Of a stretch of 64,000 nt of DNA, positions 48,526-59,755 are shown one piece after another. Where the stretch lies: NCBI GenBank assembly GCA_035079385.1, contig JAVHKY010000030.1:4627001-4691000 (forward strand), given 5' to 3'. The notes under the pieces are model-generated. The model was not told the DNA's origin. It made no database searches and saw nothing but the letters and a program-made list of their open reading frames with translations. The translations under genes and the position numbers were made by a program. Position 1 is the stretch's first letter, and each line of letters starts with the position of its first letter. Origin of the DNA: Aspidiotus rigidus. Lineage: Eukaryota; Arthropoda; Insecta; Hemiptera; Diaspididae.

Positions 48526-48718
48526 ATCTGGAGGTTTGGTGTAACAAGAATGCTGTCCAAGATACGGGAGCGATATTACTGGCTTTTTTGTCGTGTGGAT
48601 GTGGAATATTGGTACCGGTGTTGTGCGTCTTGTTCAGCAAGTAAAGATCCTTCTGAGGATGGGCAAAGGTGTAGGTTTACAATGTTGGATAACCTTGTGA
48701 ACGTAAAACGATGAATAT

Positions 48719-48786
48719 GTGACCCGGTCTAAGAAACCCGGCTTAGCCCACCTTTGGCTCATCCGGGTTTCCGTTGACCGGGTTAC
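48719..48786. mobile_element. 68-bp foldback mini-element with ATAT target duplication
   Basis: GTGACCCGGTCTAAGAAACC at the left and its near complement at the right form arms of about 24 bases around an 18-20-base loop, flanked by ATAT on both sides (48715-48718 and 48787-48790). Without it, the integrase codons before and after join to give the conserved GPF block in one frame. It is one of the smallest insertions of this sort that can be shown cleanly here; the family is not known to me. Confidence 0.8.
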
Positions 48787-49579
48787 ATATTGCTGGACCA
48801 TTTCTAGAGACAGATTGGTTATAGAAGATTATTTTACAAAGTCGACTGGAGCAGTTGGGCTCCCAAACCAAGGAGCAGCAACCGTTGCAAATGTATTAGT
48901 GGAAAACTGGATAACGCGCTTTGGAGTATCTTTAGAACTGCACACAGACAAGGCCAAAGTATTTGGAGAAGTCGCAAGAATATTGTGTCTGAGAAGAATT
49001 CGTACCACACCGCTCCACCTGCAATCTGATCAGATGGTTTAACGATTTAACCACATTGGGGACAAGTTTTTATTTAAAGTAGTTGGTGAAGCCCATAACC
49101 TCTTTCTCTCCTGGCACACCGGTTATCAGTACATGGATCTACAAAGGAGACTCCAGCCAAGATTATGTTTGGACGCGAGCTACAGCCACCAGGGGATTTG
49201 GAATTTGGAGCGCTTCCTCACGAAATGATTTTCAAAAGTATTCATTGCAACTCGGAGAACAACTCCAGAAGGTTCATGAGCTAGTCCGAGTCAACTTGGA
49301 AATCGCCAACAAAAGGATGAAGCGCCGTAAGAGCACATTTTGAAGCTAGTGATAAAGTCTGGTTGTACAACCCACAGAGAGAGAAATGAATAAGCTCAAA
49401 ACTCCGAAGCAAATGGGAATGTTCATGTGCAGTATAGTGCAGAAAAGAAAAATATCAACGACGTCATATACCGGATTAGCCATAAAAAGAAGGTAAACGC
49501 GGTCCATAACATTGGAATCGATTGGCTGCGTGGCTGAGTGATTCTGAACGGGACGTTCAGAACTAATGAGAGAACCGTA

Positions 49580-49950
49580 TGGTGTATATGAAAGCGCGAT
49601 AACGGCAAACAAGATCAAGCATGAAAAATGAAGAATCGAGAAAAAACGAGAAGGATGAGTTGTTGAATAATTGGACTGCCGTCTAGAAGCTTTGGGAAAT
49701 ATCTGAAGTAGTGGCCGCGGGTATATAACCCGGGAAACGGCGGGATTAACGATCATTATTGGAATAGAAAGTGTTGTGATTATTGTGTTCTCGTATTTGC
49801 TGTGATTGCGTACAGTGTTCGTGATTAGAAGTGTTGTGGATTTTCGGTTATTTGTAATTCTTCTTTATCGCTGAAACATCACAATATTGTACCAAAATTT
49901 TTATCCAGAATTTTAATGTCCGATTTATAAATAAATATCAAGAATTCAAA
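49580..49950 (+). mobile_element. 3' LTR of the Gypsy element
   Basis: The LTR follows the integrase C-terminus. It starts near TGGTGTATATGAAAGCGCGA (49580), has a TATA box in GGTATATAACCCG (49722-49728) and a poly(A) signal AATAAA (49930-49935), and fades out by about 49950. Parts of it recur at 14815-15003 and 47545-47605. The exact ends cannot be fixed without a second full LTR. The 136-codon minus frame across it is not a gene. Confidence 0.65.
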
Positions 49951-52405
49951 GTTATATAAAAGAAAAAAAGAACGGGCCTCGTCTCCGGTCTTCAGAATTG
50001 TTTAAAGACCGTCAGCGCCCTCCATAATCAAAACTTCTCGGTTGAGAGAAGGGTGCATTAAAGTAGGCAAAATAGAGTAATATCAGGGACGAAACTGAGG
50101 ATCAGAATGAAACATTTACATATCTGATGATACTGCAAAAACGAGATCATCCAAAAGGTTGCACATATCTTGAAACATTTTAAAATGTATAATCCTGCTT
50201 TTGTTTCGCTGCTATTCCTGGAACGTGTGACACGAGTTTGATTTCGCAATTTCAAATTCAAATTACTTCGATACACAATGGATAATGAAAGTGACATAGG
50301 TAATCATCTTCAAATTTCTCTTCATGGAGAGGGAAAAAGGAATAGAAATTTGTTTCTTTGATTGTCTTACGATTCAAGATGACGTTTCAAATTTTCATTC
50401 AACCAGTGTGCGTGTGTGAAAACACCATTACTGTATATATGCAATGCAGGACAAAATTAACAATTTGTTATGCTAGCTTCGCATTTGTATTTATATCTTT
50501 CGCCTATAATTTAAAACACCAAATTTGCACTCGTAAATTGTGTCTCGTGGTGAAATCGTTCCACGTCTCCTTTACCGCACAATATACTATTTATCGTTTC
50601 CCCTTAACGAACAAAAATGCGCCCTTATCGTCGTTTATTTTACCACGCTGGAGTGTCGCGCGTAATACGTTTGCATCGTTGTAAGTGAATTAAAATGAAG
50701 AAATAGAACAAGCATACGTGGTAACTTTACGTATTCTGGTTTTATCAAACAATGTAATAAATTATAACGCTCGAATGCTTGTACAAATACTAGAAATGCA
50801 GCTTTCAGCTTTTCTAGTTATACGATCTCAGGCGTTGCCACCTATTCAAAATTTTCAATTACCGACCGTTGTTCATTGTTTTCTGTATGACAATATGTCT
50901 TTGTAGCGCGTATCGCGTGGTTTTGTTCCCGCAAATTGGATGCGTTATTGGTCGAAGGTAATTCGTCCCAAGTACTCCATCTGCGTTATTCGACGTGAAT
51001 TACGCTAGAGTGCACGTTAAATGCCACTCAAAATTCTTGTTAAGACGTATAAAAACCACGAGACTTTGTGAATTGCTCTGCGACTATGTCCAATCTAAAT
51101 ATTTCACTTTACCCGATGACCAGAACGCGTTTCTAGCTCACAAGAAAATCTATGTAGTTTTGTCTTTGACGATATTGTTACCTTCAACCAGACATTATCT
51201 CTTTAGTTTTTACGAGAAATTATTTTCCTCCAAGTAATTGGAAAGTCTTGGGACAGGAAGAGAGAAAGACTGACTTGCTTACCTTTTTTTCTTTTCGCAA
51301 ATTATTGGATACTGTAGACGTATAAAACGCCACTCATTATAATGAGCTTTCATATCTTGCTGAATGAAACCCATATCGAGGCTACAAATATAAAAAAGGG
51401 GGGGTAAGTGTTCGAGAAACTTCTGTAAAATAACGTAGAAGTGGCTAATTTTTTCATTTTTCAAATCTGACATCCTGGCTAATGAAATAATGATGCAATT
51501 CGCCTTCTTTCTATAGACATTTGAGAAATTATTTCCCCTCTTCCCGAGCTTATTTTCAGCAGTAAGAGTACTCTGAAGTCTCAATCTTCTGAATTTTTTC
51601 ACTAGTGTCTTCTCTTCAATCATGAGGGTTTATCGAAATTCCTTCTTGGCCAATGAGATTCTAAAGTTGGTGAATTGTACAAAAATTCCATTCAGTATCT
51701 TGAACAAAGTGGTCAGTCGGGTCAATATAATGGAGCGGAGACAAATTGCTAAATTCATAGAAATAATTCATTCATGATGTACATATATGTTGAATCTTGT
51801 ATCACGGGTATACTATTCGCACTTATTTTTGCTTGCAAAAAGTGATTAATAATCTTTATTTTTATTTTTTTGTTCCAGGTATGTACCAATTCGTAACTTT
51901 GTCTGGGGTGCTCAGCTGAAAAGCGAAATTAGTTGATGGAGAAACATATGCCATGCTAAACACAGAAAATATTTAGCTGGATCCAAATCTGTTTTATATT
52001 ATTCTCGCTATTTGAAACGAGCATATAAACAGGAAGTTATCGGAGTGCGACGGCTATCATCAAACACCAGTGAGTAAAACATAGATTCAGAAAATGTATA
52101 ACTTACTCTTAAAACTAAGTCTTAATTACGCAAATGTCGCCTGTACCCAGGGGAAATCTGTATCTTTCTTGAGAGATGAATATCAATTTTCTCGGGCTGA
52201 CGTGCTCAAAAACTGTAAAATCCGTGCAAAATTTATTCATCGAATAACTCGAAAAAGAAGTTGAAAACTCTATTTTGATCCTATATTTTCGCCGCTGACA
52301 CTTGATGAAATGAAACTGATGGATTGTGCTTCTATTAGGTACCTGATGTCCGGCCATTGGTTGAGACGCAGGCCAGTATTGTGACGAAATAATCTTTAAT
52401 TATCC
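49951..52405. other. unassigned intergenic DNA
   Basis: No gene was recognised. Frames at 50358-50684 (plus, 108 codons) and 51279-51623 (minus, 114 codons) lack any known motif. Confidence 0.4.
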
Positions 52406-52482
52406 TAGCTTTCACGGCCGTCGAGCATCCAGGTGCACTCGCACCTGGTGAAAAAATTCCCACCGTGAAATTTTTTCCTCCA
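52406..52482. repeat. hairpin-rich segment
   Basis: CCAGGTGCACTCGCACCTGG (52430-52449) is a near-perfect inverted repeat, nested between TTTCACGG at 52411-52418 and CCGTGAAA at about 52463-52470. The right side continues with GAAATTTTTTCC against an earlier GAAAAAATTCCC. The layout suggests a small foldback element, but no target duplication was found. Confidence 0.5.
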
Positions 52483-53470
52483 GATAATAGGGCATGGAAT
52501 CAACGTTTGCACCTGGCGGGAAAATACGGAAGTGCCGGCCCTGCTATGGCGGTAGTACTGAATCTCTGTAGATGATGTGTAAGATCAGTACAATGATTTT
52601 TTGTATTGGATATAAATTATTCTCAGTTATTAGAATTCACTCTGATCCAGGAGAAAGACAAAAAAAAAAAAGAACGAATTGACCTGGTACATTCTGCAGC
52701 AACTTTTAAAGGTACAGTATTTCCTCGGTGTCGAACGATCCAGACTTATTTTTCGGTTCACGTTCACAGACTGCACGGCGACGCTTCGAACTACGTTCAG
52801 TTTAATATTCCCGGCATCGTTCTGTCGTCTCTCGCGTTCTAGGTCAACGTTACGTAAAGTAGACATGCGTCTTTAGACGGTAGACGTAGCGTGAAGAAGA
52901 GTTAATTTTTTAATTAATTAGTGTCACCGAAAAGGTGCAGTTTAATACGTGTACGATAGTCTCGCATGTTAATTTAAAAAATTGATGTTTTAGTCACGTT
53001 TCCGACGAATTAAATTGTATTCGCTAAGTAAGCAGTCTTCTACGTCTACAATTTACTGGATTACCCGACGGCTATTAATTCTAATCAACTCGATCAAACG
53101 TCTCTGTCAGTACAAGATGACGCACGTGGTCTGCCCGTGTAGAGATTGGTGATAAAAACGGGCACGTATCCGCAGGGGAGAGGGGGAGGAAGGTAAGCTT
53201 CAAACAATTTTACCTCCTATGATGCTTGTCCCCGCTTCTCATCGAAGTGTAACCTTTCCTCCAATATTCTGTCCTCTTTATTTATCGGATATCAGATTCT
53301 GTATGAATTTTTTTCTTGGCTGTGAAATAATGTGTAATTATTCATTCAAAAATTTGTAGAGGGGACAAATAAAGTTCACTTTTTACTCTTTGCACCCTCC
53401 GACTAAGCTGTAATTACGTTTGCGTCAGATGAGGACTTTGTGGTCCTGAGAATGACAGGTGCCTCGACCT
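52483..53470. other. unassigned intergenic DNA
   Basis: No gene was recognised; short opposed frames at 52606-52876 overlap on both strands. Confidence 0.4.
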
Positions 53471-53640
53471 ACTGATTTCGAAAAATTTTGACCATCCAGC
53501 TGTATATGGGGGTGTAGATTTGAAAAAACTGTGGTTATCCAGTTATGTACGTGCACTACCTTGGAAAAATTTCGAGTTTTGTAAAAAAGGAAGGAGACTT
53601 GAAAAAATTTCGATTATCGAACTATACGTTTTTGTAAGAG
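53471..53640. repeat. diverged repeats of a TTGGAAAAATTTCGA phrase
   Basis: Four variants of TTGGAAAAATTTCGA follow one another at about 53479, 53521, 53561 and 53599, each ahead of a short (T)AT-rich phrase such as CCAGCTGTATATGG or CCAGTTATGTACG. The same phrase is found in the repeats at 6.5, 13.9, 45.5, 59.6 and 63.4 kb. Confidence 0.55.
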
Positions 53641-54180
53641 ATCCCTAGGGCATGAGTTTGATAAGGGATCACTTAACGAAGGGGGTTTAATGAAAACAGA
53701 GGAAACACATGTTGATTGCGATCAAGTATAATTGAAATGGACTCACTTAATTTGGTACAGCTTAAATCAATGAAAGAATTGAAATGAACGCGGTAATAAT
53801 AATAAGAAAAGCATTTACGTAAAAAGGGCGAAACTGACGAATAACTGCGCGAACGTGAAAACAGTGCAATAATATCGAAAGAGGTTCGGAAGAATATGTA
53901 GAAAACAATATGATCGTAACGGTTAACGGAAAATTTGGAAGGTTGGATATCGAGAGAGATTCGTAACAAGACGTATGAGTAAATGTGATCGTAATGGGAT
54001 TATTGAATAAATTTGTATTGTTATGAGAATCGTAAATATTAAAGTGTAATTGACGGGTGTACTTCATACAGTTTTATAATAATGTAGAAAATATTTTGAG
54101 ATGTTTTATAGTTTTTTAACTCTCTGTAGTCATTAAAGTCTAATATTACTAAGCCTGAACGTTTGGATCGAGTTTGCCTA
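53641..54180. other. unassigned DNA
   Basis: Two overlapping minus frames (53673-53969 and 53762-54067) are Ile/Ser/Phe-rich and have no recognised motif; they may belong to the LINE remnant just upstream on that strand. Confidence 0.3.
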
Positions 54181-54780
54181 CCCTGTTTTGGGTTCAGATC
54201 TAGATCAATCGATAAAGTAAGGCTGGTGGGTCGGAAATTGGTATAGAGATAGAGTTTTCAATGAGTTGTCGACATACATAATACTGTGTTCTAAGTTTGG
54301 ACATTATCAGCTAGATCGAGTCGGATATCTGGAGGAAGGGTTAGCTTGGGGGGAAGTGGATTATATGATAGGTGGAGGTGGTTCAATTTGAGGTGTTTGA
54401 ATAGTTTAGATTCAAGAGGAAGAAAGAGAGAATTATGTCGGCAGAATGAGGGTGGATAGATTGGAAGCTGAGTGAATTGAGCCGTGAATGCAAGAAAATT
54501 GGCGGTGAGTGTTAAGAAGCGGCATTCGAGGGGGTTTACCAGCTTCAACGCAGAGGCTGAGAGTAAGGCTAGATCGTTGTGCGCTGTTATGTTCACTGTA
54601 TAACCGTTAGACAGTGCGCAGTCGATGAGACAATCTGAAAATTTGATATTGCGATCCGAAGCAAACGCCCAACATTCAGGTTTCATATACATACACCTAT
54701 AGCTGGAGAAGGATTCACAGTACGTAACTCTAAGTCGCAAAATTTTTTACAAAACAGTGGCCCTGTTCGCCTCAATATGG
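54181..54780 (-). pseudogene. possible LINE remnant (region between RT and RNase H)
   Basis: In one minus frame with stops I read LTLSLCVEAGKPPRMPLLNTH (about 54570-54510), resembling the LxVEAGxPPLxxRR block that follows the RT in I/Jockey-type LINEs, and upstream of it LSHRLRTV. The long 149-codon minus frame at 54291-54740 is a different frame of the same DNA and has no recognised domain, so I treat it as a shadow. Confidence 0.35.
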
Positions 54781-57700
54781 TTAATGAGACTTCGCGAGCA
54801 GCGAACGGAATGAGTTCTTCTTTCCTAAGTTAAGAATTGGGTCAACATCAATCAAATTGATGCGAGGGTTGAATGTGTACTTCCAATAATTCTTTGTACT
54901 CGTACTTTTCCGTAAAGCGTATATAATATCATAATTTAATGTAATTTATGTTTGAAGTTATCGTATTTTTCCGACGTTTTTCTCTCTGTGGTTTGTTTTT
55001 TTGCTCTTCTAATCGCGTTCTGTTCATTTTTTTGATATCTGTACTCATGAGAAAGTCTTTCAGGAACCCTCGAGAGAAGGATTTATGGTAGTTTACGTGG
55101 TGGAAGATATGTTAGGTCGTATATTTTTCCTTTATTACGACGATCATCGAGAAAACATTTCCCTATTGAGAAAGTATGATTTCTTCCCCTCGTAAAAGTC
55201 ATCGTATTGTACTATAATTTTCACATCGCTAATAATAAGTGACGGATTATGTTACAACTACCGTTCGCATATCTAGTTAAGGAAGGTCGAAGGCGTTCTC
55301 GTAAATATAACGTTCCGTTTTGATTACCAAAGGCACGTAAACAAATGTAAAAGGACGCACTATCTCACCGCACATACGTTCAACGTGCTCCTATAGGACG
55401 CGAGGATGAAATGGCACGAATAGTTCCAACGTATACCCGAAAATGCTCCTTTGAAAAATTGTAATACATTTTATAACTTAAATATATTATTATGTACGTG
55501 TATACTAATGTCACCAGCAGATTTTTATCTTGAAAACTGAGATTAATGTTTATTACAGTTAGGAACTCATTGCCGTAGTTCGCGTGACCCATCCTAGCAT
55601 TGCCGTAAAACCACACCCATTACCTACTTTTAAAGTATATCCGTTTTAGACAATGTAAAAAATGAATTCTTTTAATAGAATTCGCCATAGGTACAAGGAA
55701 CTTCATTTTTCAGCGCCCACACATAGCGAACGAAGGCAATTGATGTACTTTTTTTTTCTGTTATATTTTCTTCTACTTCTTATTTTTCTCCGCAAATCAA
55801 ATTTTCATTTTATTTGCGGCCGATGACCCAATTTCGGACGGTTTTTTGATGTTCTTAAACTTTCGACTGTAATACTTCTGTAAATTTGTGTGCACTGATG
55901 TCTGAGCGAGTCGTTTTTGGCGAGATTATCGACAGTGTTTCGAAAGTCGTTCGACGTCGTCAGTTTAACATCGCCATATCTGTTGCGTTGGTTGTCAACG
56001 TAATTTGAGCAATGATGTAGAATTTGCGGTGTTAGTATCAAACGACGCTTGAAATTCTCTGTATAACATCACGAGAAACTCGTAAAAATACACAATAAAT
56101 TTTTTATCGTCTTACAACTTGATAATATTCATTATTCGCCTTCGTCCTCGAAGACACGTGTAGGTTCGTTGAAATTCAGAGTCGAGCTATATTCTCGTGT
56201 TGTTATTATACATAGAAAAGAATGAGCGGATCGAAAGTACAACTTAATCGGTTCTGCCTCACTATACTATCATCAGAATTCTGATCTGTGTTATTGATAA
56301 ACTAGCCTTTGACCTTTAATAAAATGTGAAAAGCGTCTACGCACGAATGAGCTCTCAAGTTCGCCTTACTGTAGCCGTATCATGCTCATCAGATAGTTTT
56401 TCCTACTCGGCAGCGTGCGTGTTTGGTGATTTACAAGTTTAAATTCGTTGTTTCTTTTTTTTTATCCTCCCGAGTTGTGCGTGCGATTTGAGCTGGTTCA
56501 AGTTCGCGCGTATCGTAGCGAAGAATGAAAAAAAGGACGTCGGAGCTTTCACGGCGGTTATGAAATATTATAATGTTCGTGTTAGTAATAGCTTGTTAAA
56601 AATCGGAAACCCAATTTCAAAAAACTGAGAAATAGTCCTTAATTCGATCGCCTTTGTTATGCTCAACTATTCATATTCGTCAAACTGGGGGTGTGTAAAA
56701 TGTCGCCAGAAAGTAAGTCGCTTATTGTAAAATTCATGAAAGAAAGGCATATTTTTTGGTGAAGAGCAGGGAATAAAAATCATATTTTCCCCTTCTTCCA
56801 CCATATTCAGGTTGCGATCGTTAAGGTCGATCGGAGTCGAAGGTGTAAGGTCGAGATCATTAAGCTCACTGGTGGGAGGGGGCAAGTTAGTTTGTCAGTA
56901 TGCTTGCATGGTATTATTTATGTTCTATATTAGCTCAAAAGTTAATTTTTTCCAAGTTCCACCCGTACGGCTGGTCACTTTACTTCCTCCCCGCTAATGT
57001 CCATTCTAGATGTATTGAGGCAACATAAAGTAATCTACCTCGCCGATGACGTCATCATGGTAGTTCTTCTATTGGGATGATATAATGTCACTGGGGAAAG
57101 AGAGCGGACTAGTTTGATAATTAAACTTTTATGATAAATACATTTGGTTGTATATTAGCTCCAAAGTCCACGTTTCTCCAAGTACGGCCCAGACTACTTC
57201 TTTCACCTTATTCAGGGCCGCCTACCTCCCTTCTTCATCGCCTTCAGATTTCTTTTGGGGAGTAGCCAATAGGTACTAGTATACTTGTACTTATGATTCT
57301 TGTTCATGATCTTGAGCTCCCCATCTAGAAGGGAGTGTCCCGCTCTAATTATCTAGAGCAGCCGTCTGTTCCTCATTATTCCCTAATCTGCCCTCTGAGA
57401 ATGTTGTATGTGGGCGTGTATGTTGCGGAATTATTTGAGAAGACCGAATCATTTCATAGCTTGTCCAACAAGGAGCCATTCTCACGTGGGAATTCAGAGT
57501 CTTCATCTTGATTTTCTGCAATAATTTTTTCTTTCTCTTATTTTGTCGTATTAAATTTTCTTTCTAGTTGGTCGCTTGATTTCTTTCTTCCTCGGAATGA
57601 TCATCCAAGTTCGATAGCTGCTTCTTTTCTCTCCCTACTAGGATCATCGTAGGCGTGTAGATGAGAACAGTGCCCATTCGGTCGCTTGAAGTTCATCTTG

Positions 57701-58571
57701 AATCCAATAGTCTTCAATCAGAACAGTTCGTCCCGTACCTGTTGAATCCTTTTCTGGCCCATCTTGAAATCACTCATGTTCCTCCTTATGGCCAGAGGAC
57801 GCCTTGAGATAGAGATATTCTCGTGGATATGTCACGTTTTGTGAGACCCTATAGTAGAATCAGTTCTTTTTCTTCTAATTATTTTTTGGCTTATCTCAAA
57901 AATTCACTCCCATAACTACCGGAGTTCACTCTTTTGGGTTAAAGATATGGGTAAAATAAGTTGATGTTGGTGGGGACAGTAATAGGGTACACCACAAAAT
58001 TAGAGATTGTCATATTTAAGATATGCTCCATGAAAAAGTACGGTAAAGTGGAAAGAAAGTAAATCACGTTCGCTTGATGTCACAAGGAAAAATACTCTTC
58101 AACTGAATTCAGTGTTGAAAAGGGGTCGTGTTTGCATCTCCCAGCTGCATCTTGAAGCAAGAAAACAAGTTTTCTATTCGGCGGAGAGCTAGCCCTGCAG
58201 AAAAGCCACGTTTTGTGACCTAAAGTCTCATTTTGTGGAGCGCATCATATTTACTGGTCATGTTCTATAAAAGAATACGCGTATAGAAACGTTTACAGAG
58301 CGTAAGGTGAATGTAGGACAGTATAAAATATGATTTGTGATTATTTTTCAACTGAAAAAACCATGTATTGCGGACAGAAACAGTATACAATAACAGAAAA
58401 TCGATTCGGAACCCCAAGGACTGGGTACGGCGCGGCTGTGGCAAGAATACTTCAATGACTCCTGCAGTGTTTTCGTTGCGCCACGCGTACCATCCACCCG
58501 TGCTGTACACAATTTCACATACCTGACCCGCCGTGATTACTGGAATGTATTATTAATTATTATTTATTTGA
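54781..58571. other. unassigned DNA with scattered short repeats
   Basis: No gene was recognised in 3.8 kb. A direct repeat lies at about 56930-56960 and 57165-57195 (ATTAGCTCAAAAGTTA...TCCAAGT and ATTAGCTCCAAAGTCCA...TCCAAGT), about 235 bases apart. A 72-codon minus frame at 56667-56885 has a protein-like start (PPPTSELNDLDLTPS) but no recognised family. 57.3-57.8 kb is not assigned. Confidence 0.35.
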
Positions 58572-58598
58572 TTTTTTTTTTTTTTTTTTTTTTTTTTT
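58572..58598. repeat. T27 homopolymer run
   Basis: 27 consecutive T. It could be the poly(A) tail of a minus-strand retroposon, but nothing recognisable lies upstream on that strand except the palindrome at 58615-58715. Confidence 0.9.
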
Positions 58599-58614
58599 CA
58601 AATAAATTTGACTT

Positions 58615-58715
58615 AGCAAATAATTGAGGCTCTGCTCGCACAGTAAAGAAACGAAAACTCGAGATGAGTAAATATTTACTCATCTCGAGTTCGAGCAGAG
58701 CCTCAATTATTTGCT
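58615..58715. repeat. nested palindrome: 36-bp perfect core within 24-bp perfect arms
   Basis: 58656-58691 is a perfect palindrome centred between 58673 and 58674 (left half AACTCGAGATGAGTAAAT). It lies inside outer arms AGCAAATAATTGAGGCTCTG... (58615-58638) and their exact complement (58692-58715). On the left an extra 17 bases separate the outer and inner arms; on the right they are contiguous. So the left arm carries an insertion, or the right one a deletion. The hairpin would be very stable. Confidence 0.9.
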
Positions 58716-59480
58716 GAATTATATCATTTTATCTGCACGAAAAAATCTTAACCTTTATACTAAATTTGACGTTTTGTATTATTAAAAGTACGTGAAAATT
58801 ATATTGTAGGATGTACGTGGATCAACTTGTACCCTTTTTTAAATTTATGTATTTCGTTAGGTGGGAATTTGGCTTGCTTTTGTTTGAAGAAACCAAAACC
58901 TACCGAGGAATTTACGAAGAAAGTAATTCACTGGAACCTATCGCGTCCCTTATCTCCTCTCAGGCTTTTAGATTGAGGGAATACTTGAACGTATGATTTA
59001 AAGCGAGCGATAATTTTTAATCCTTTCATTTCGTAGGAAACTCATACGCAATAACTTGACTTATTAATCGTCACAAAAACTGTATTCCACTTGTGTTTTT
59101 ATATTGACGTTTCTGATCAAATACAGAATATCGTCTACTCGTAACATCAGGAATACCAACACTCACGTTGCGAAAAAAGAAGAGAAGAAAAAACGAGTAC
59201 AGGCACGTAAAGAAATTTCTGATCAACCCGCTATGGAGACTTGAAAATATTTAGATAATTAAACTTGTACATTATGAAGGGACGGAGATTTGCTAGAATG
59301 TTGACTGAGTCATACATGAAAGGGGAAAAGGCAGAATGGTGCTTTTGAGCTATATCATATAGAACAAGAGGGAATTGAAAAATTGTTGACCAAATAATAT
59401 ATTGTAATCAATGATTGAAAAACTATAAACGAGGAATGTACGGAACCTGCTCCTTGAGTCAAATTGAGTTTGGTATAAAG
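58716..59480. other. unassigned intergenic DNA
   Basis: No gene was recognised. Confidence 0.4.
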
Positions 59481-59755
59481 AATTCAAGTAAGCGTAGACC
59501 TAGTAAAAACCTAGTATAAAGGAGGCCTAGACCTAGTAATGAGACGGGATCAATGACCTTGGCCTATTTTGGGGACTTGGAAATATAAAGAAAGCCTAGA
59601 TGTAGTATAAAGCTAGTATGAAATTAGTGTACTGCATGGAGCGGGAGAAGAGAGGTGGGAACGCCTAATGCTGTCATAAATGACTTTGATCTGCTGTGAC
59701 GTTACGATTTGATGACGTCATAAATCAGTTTTCGCCGGACGACGTACGGCAATTT
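59481..59755. repeat. dispersed repeat member with CCTAGTATAA and GACGTCAT phrases
   Basis: It contains GACCTAGTAAAAACCTAGTATAAAGG, ATCAATGACCTTGGCC, GGGGACTTGGAAA, GATGTAGTATAAAGCTAGTAT, ATGACGTCATAAATC and, at the end, TTCGCCGGACGACGTACGGCAATT before a T run. The last phrase matches the ends of the inverted-repeat unit at 63329-63577, and the others match 6.5-6.9, 13.9 and 45.5 kb. Confidence 0.6.

Larger units (their letters stand above)
47700..49545 (+). pseudogene. Ty3/Gypsy integrase, broken by two insertions
   Basis: Plus-strand pieces in order: QDQDIAFILKRKEEN (about 47780), ILWSQWDTLQVEHGIFYRIW (about 47850-47910), VLKDVHNQSSG (about 47975-48008, first zinc ligand His). Then a 517-bp insertion (48009-48525), then FGVTRMLSKIRERYYWLFCR and YRCCASCSASKDP with the Cys pair (48534-48660). 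A 68-bp insertion (48719-48786) splits the GPF block that follows. Then the core: VIEDYFTK, RFGVSLELHTDKAKVF (second catalytic Asp) and TTPLHLQSDQMV, followed by a stop exactly where the third catalytic Glu is expected. The first catalytic Asp appears as Asn (TMNIAGPF). After it come TPAKIMFGREL (about 49150-49190), FEASDKVWLYNPQREK (about 49340-49390) and INDVIYRISHKKK (about 49455-49495). Frameshifts abound; the enzyme is dead. Confidence 0.85.

Noticed and set aside
49346..49756. 136-codon minus-strand frame
   Set aside because: It lies across the Gypsy 3' LTR and integrase end on the opposite strand; a shadow.
54291..54740. 149-codon minus-strand open frame
   Set aside because: The neighbouring frame of the same strand carries LINE-like text (VEAGKPP), so the open frame is probably its shadow; no domain was recognised in it.
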